DNA from: Crocinitomicaceae bacterium
GTDB taxonomy: Bacteria > Bacteroidota > Bacteroidia > Flavobacteriales_D > Crocinitomicaceae
Assembly (NCBI GenBank): GCA_014762645.1
Contig: JABURP010000068.1
Location: forward strand, 62,001 to 126,000
DNA length: 64,000 bases
Reading direction: 5' to 3'
The notes under the pieces are model-generated. The model made no database searches. It was not told the DNA's origin and saw only the letters and a list, made by a program, of their open reading frames with translations. This document shows positions 63,320 through 64,000 of this stretch, in pieces. The position numbers and the translations under genes were made by a program. Numbering within the stretch: position 1 is the stretch's first letter; each line of letters starts with the position of its first letter.

Positions 63320-64000
63320 ATGATGAAGATACTTGCTAAATTTATACCACTTGTTGCATTAATCATGAGCTATGGATTCACCGCATGCAGCCAGCAAAAC
63401 AAGAATGAAACAAATAAAACCACAACCTTAAAAGTAATGACAGATTCAAATGATTGGAACGAACTAACTCCGGAAGAAGAAAGAGTAATCGTTCATAAAG
63501 GAACGGAAATGAGTTGGACCGGCAAGTATGTAGATCATCATGAGGATGGTATATATAGTTGTAAGCGGTGTAATGCACCTTTGTTCGAGTCAGACGACAA
63601 GTTTGAGTCGGGTAGTGGATGGCCGTCTTTTGATGACGCGATTGAAGGAGCAATTAAAGAAATCCCTGATGCGGACGGACACCGAACAGAAATTGTTTGC
63701 GCAAATTGTGGTGCTCACCTGGGACATGTTTTCAAAGGAGAGCACATGACATCAAAAAATACCAGGCATTGTGTAAATTCGATCTCATTAAACTTTGTTC
63801 CGGAAGGTCAGGAAGTAGTGACACCGGACAACAACTCAAATCAGGAAGTGAAAACAGATACTGCAATATTTGCCTCAGGATGCTTTTGGGGAACAGAATA
63901 TTTCTTTGAAAAAGAAGAAGGAGTGATTAGTACACAAGTGGGCTACATTGGAGGACACAAAGACAATCCTACCTATGAAGAAGTTTGCGCCAATACAACG
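63320..64000 (+). CDS. msrBA: MsrB-MsrA fusion methionine sulfoxide reductase lipoprotein (3' end outside window)
   Basis: The open frame runs from ATG 63320 (or 63323) to the window edge, 227 residues visible. The N terminus is a lipoprotein signal ([15 protein letters not shown], then SQQN). Residues about 45-170 are a complete MsrB domain: [11 protein letters not shown] and [13 protein letters not shown] with the two zinc CxxC pairs, SGSGWPSF, and RHCVNSISL with the catalytic Cys. After a short linker the MsrA domain starts: [13 protein letters not shown] with its catalytic Cys, then [18 protein letters not shown]. It reduces both R and S methionine sulfoxide in exported proteins. Confidence 0.94.
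   Translation, partial: MMKILAKFIPLVALIMSYGFTACSQQNKNETNKTTTLKVMTDSNDWNELTPEEERVIVHKGTEMSWTGKYVDHHEDGIYSCKRCNAPLFESDDKFESGSGWPSFDDAIEGAIKEIPDADGHRTEIVCANCGAHLGHVFKGEHMTSKNTRHCVNSISLNFVPEGQEVVTPDNNSNQEVKTDTAIFASGCFWGTEYFFEKEEGVISTQVGYIGGHKDNPTYEEVCANTT

Noticed and set aside
1-64000. tRNA, rRNA, CRISPR arrays, insertion sequences, prophage or attachment sites
   Set aside because: Intergenic regions are short and were read for cloverleaf-like blocks, regularly spaced repeats and transposase or integrase motifs; none was found.

Overview
The window is chromosomal DNA of a member of the Bacteroidota, most likely a marine-type Flavobacteriales (a Crocinitomicaceae/Cryomorphaceae-like lineage is a guess). 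Four things support this: AT-rich sequence; -7 promoter boxes of the Bacteroidota form TAnnTTTG; secreted proteins with type IX secretion (T9SS) C-terminal domains (a CHU_C/gliding-type tail at 32673-35555 and a type A sorting domain at 44297-47809); and marker genes such as bshC, a TamL-like lipoprotein Omp85, an enlarged LepB, WbqC and SurA/PpiC clusters next to guaB. No rRNA, tRNA, CRISPR array, insertion sequence, prophage or integrase was seen. No gene-free stretch exceeds 300 bases.

Layout. 1-2436: end of a YfhO-type membrane protein plus a GT2 glycosyltransferase. 2680-8442 (minus): guaB followed by three parvulin/SurA-like periplasmic folding genes. 8600-19979: mostly single housekeeping genes (orphan PD-(D/E)XK protein, recF with a DUF721/DciA-like gene, SRAP protease YedK/HMCES, cyclophilin, bshC, nucleoside phosphorylase, SirB1-like protein, a YVTN propeller with a SPOR tail, TrmH/SpoU methyltransferase). 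20047-26113: TamL-like Omp85, a sialidase-type propeller, and a GT2 protein fused to membrane and sugar-transferase-like modules. 26396-28755 (minus): a tightly overlapped operon of a small protein, a 6-TM protein, a sensor-less histidine kinase and a NarL-type regulator. 28996-31601: small unknown genes, then a three-gene secreted cassette (two SPOR-like proteins and an M14-like protein). 31591-47809: cell-surface genes (YD-like protein, CHU_C adhesin-like protein, MFS exporter, barrel-TSP3-SPOR protein, TPR-PD40 protein, EI24 protein, VWA protein, T9SS-exported amidase). 48010-63143: GNAT, sortilin-like propeller, the dapB-lepB-wbqC operon, ettA, lipoprotein and barrel, cystathionine beta-synthase coupled to a BtuF-like protein. 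63320-64000: start of a MsrB-MsrA lipoprotein cut by the window edge.

Themes. The window is rich in cell-envelope biogenesis: folding factors, signal peptidase, Omp85, lysine/diaminopimelate synthesis, an amidase and SPOR-like modules in four proteins. It also has a redox/sulfur thread (bacillithiol synthesis, cystathionine synthase, methionine sulfoxide reductase). Genes are packed tightly: at least eight convergent pairs have stop codons touching, overlapping or less than 15 bp apart. No obviously new defence or mobile system is present. The most promising under-described items are the four-gene sensory operon (26396-28755), the GT2 protein with an apparently inactive polyprenyl-phosphate sugar transferase tail (24164-26113), the SPOR/SPOR/M14-like cassette (29973-31601), and a set of promoters placed so close to start codons that leaderless mRNAs are predicted.
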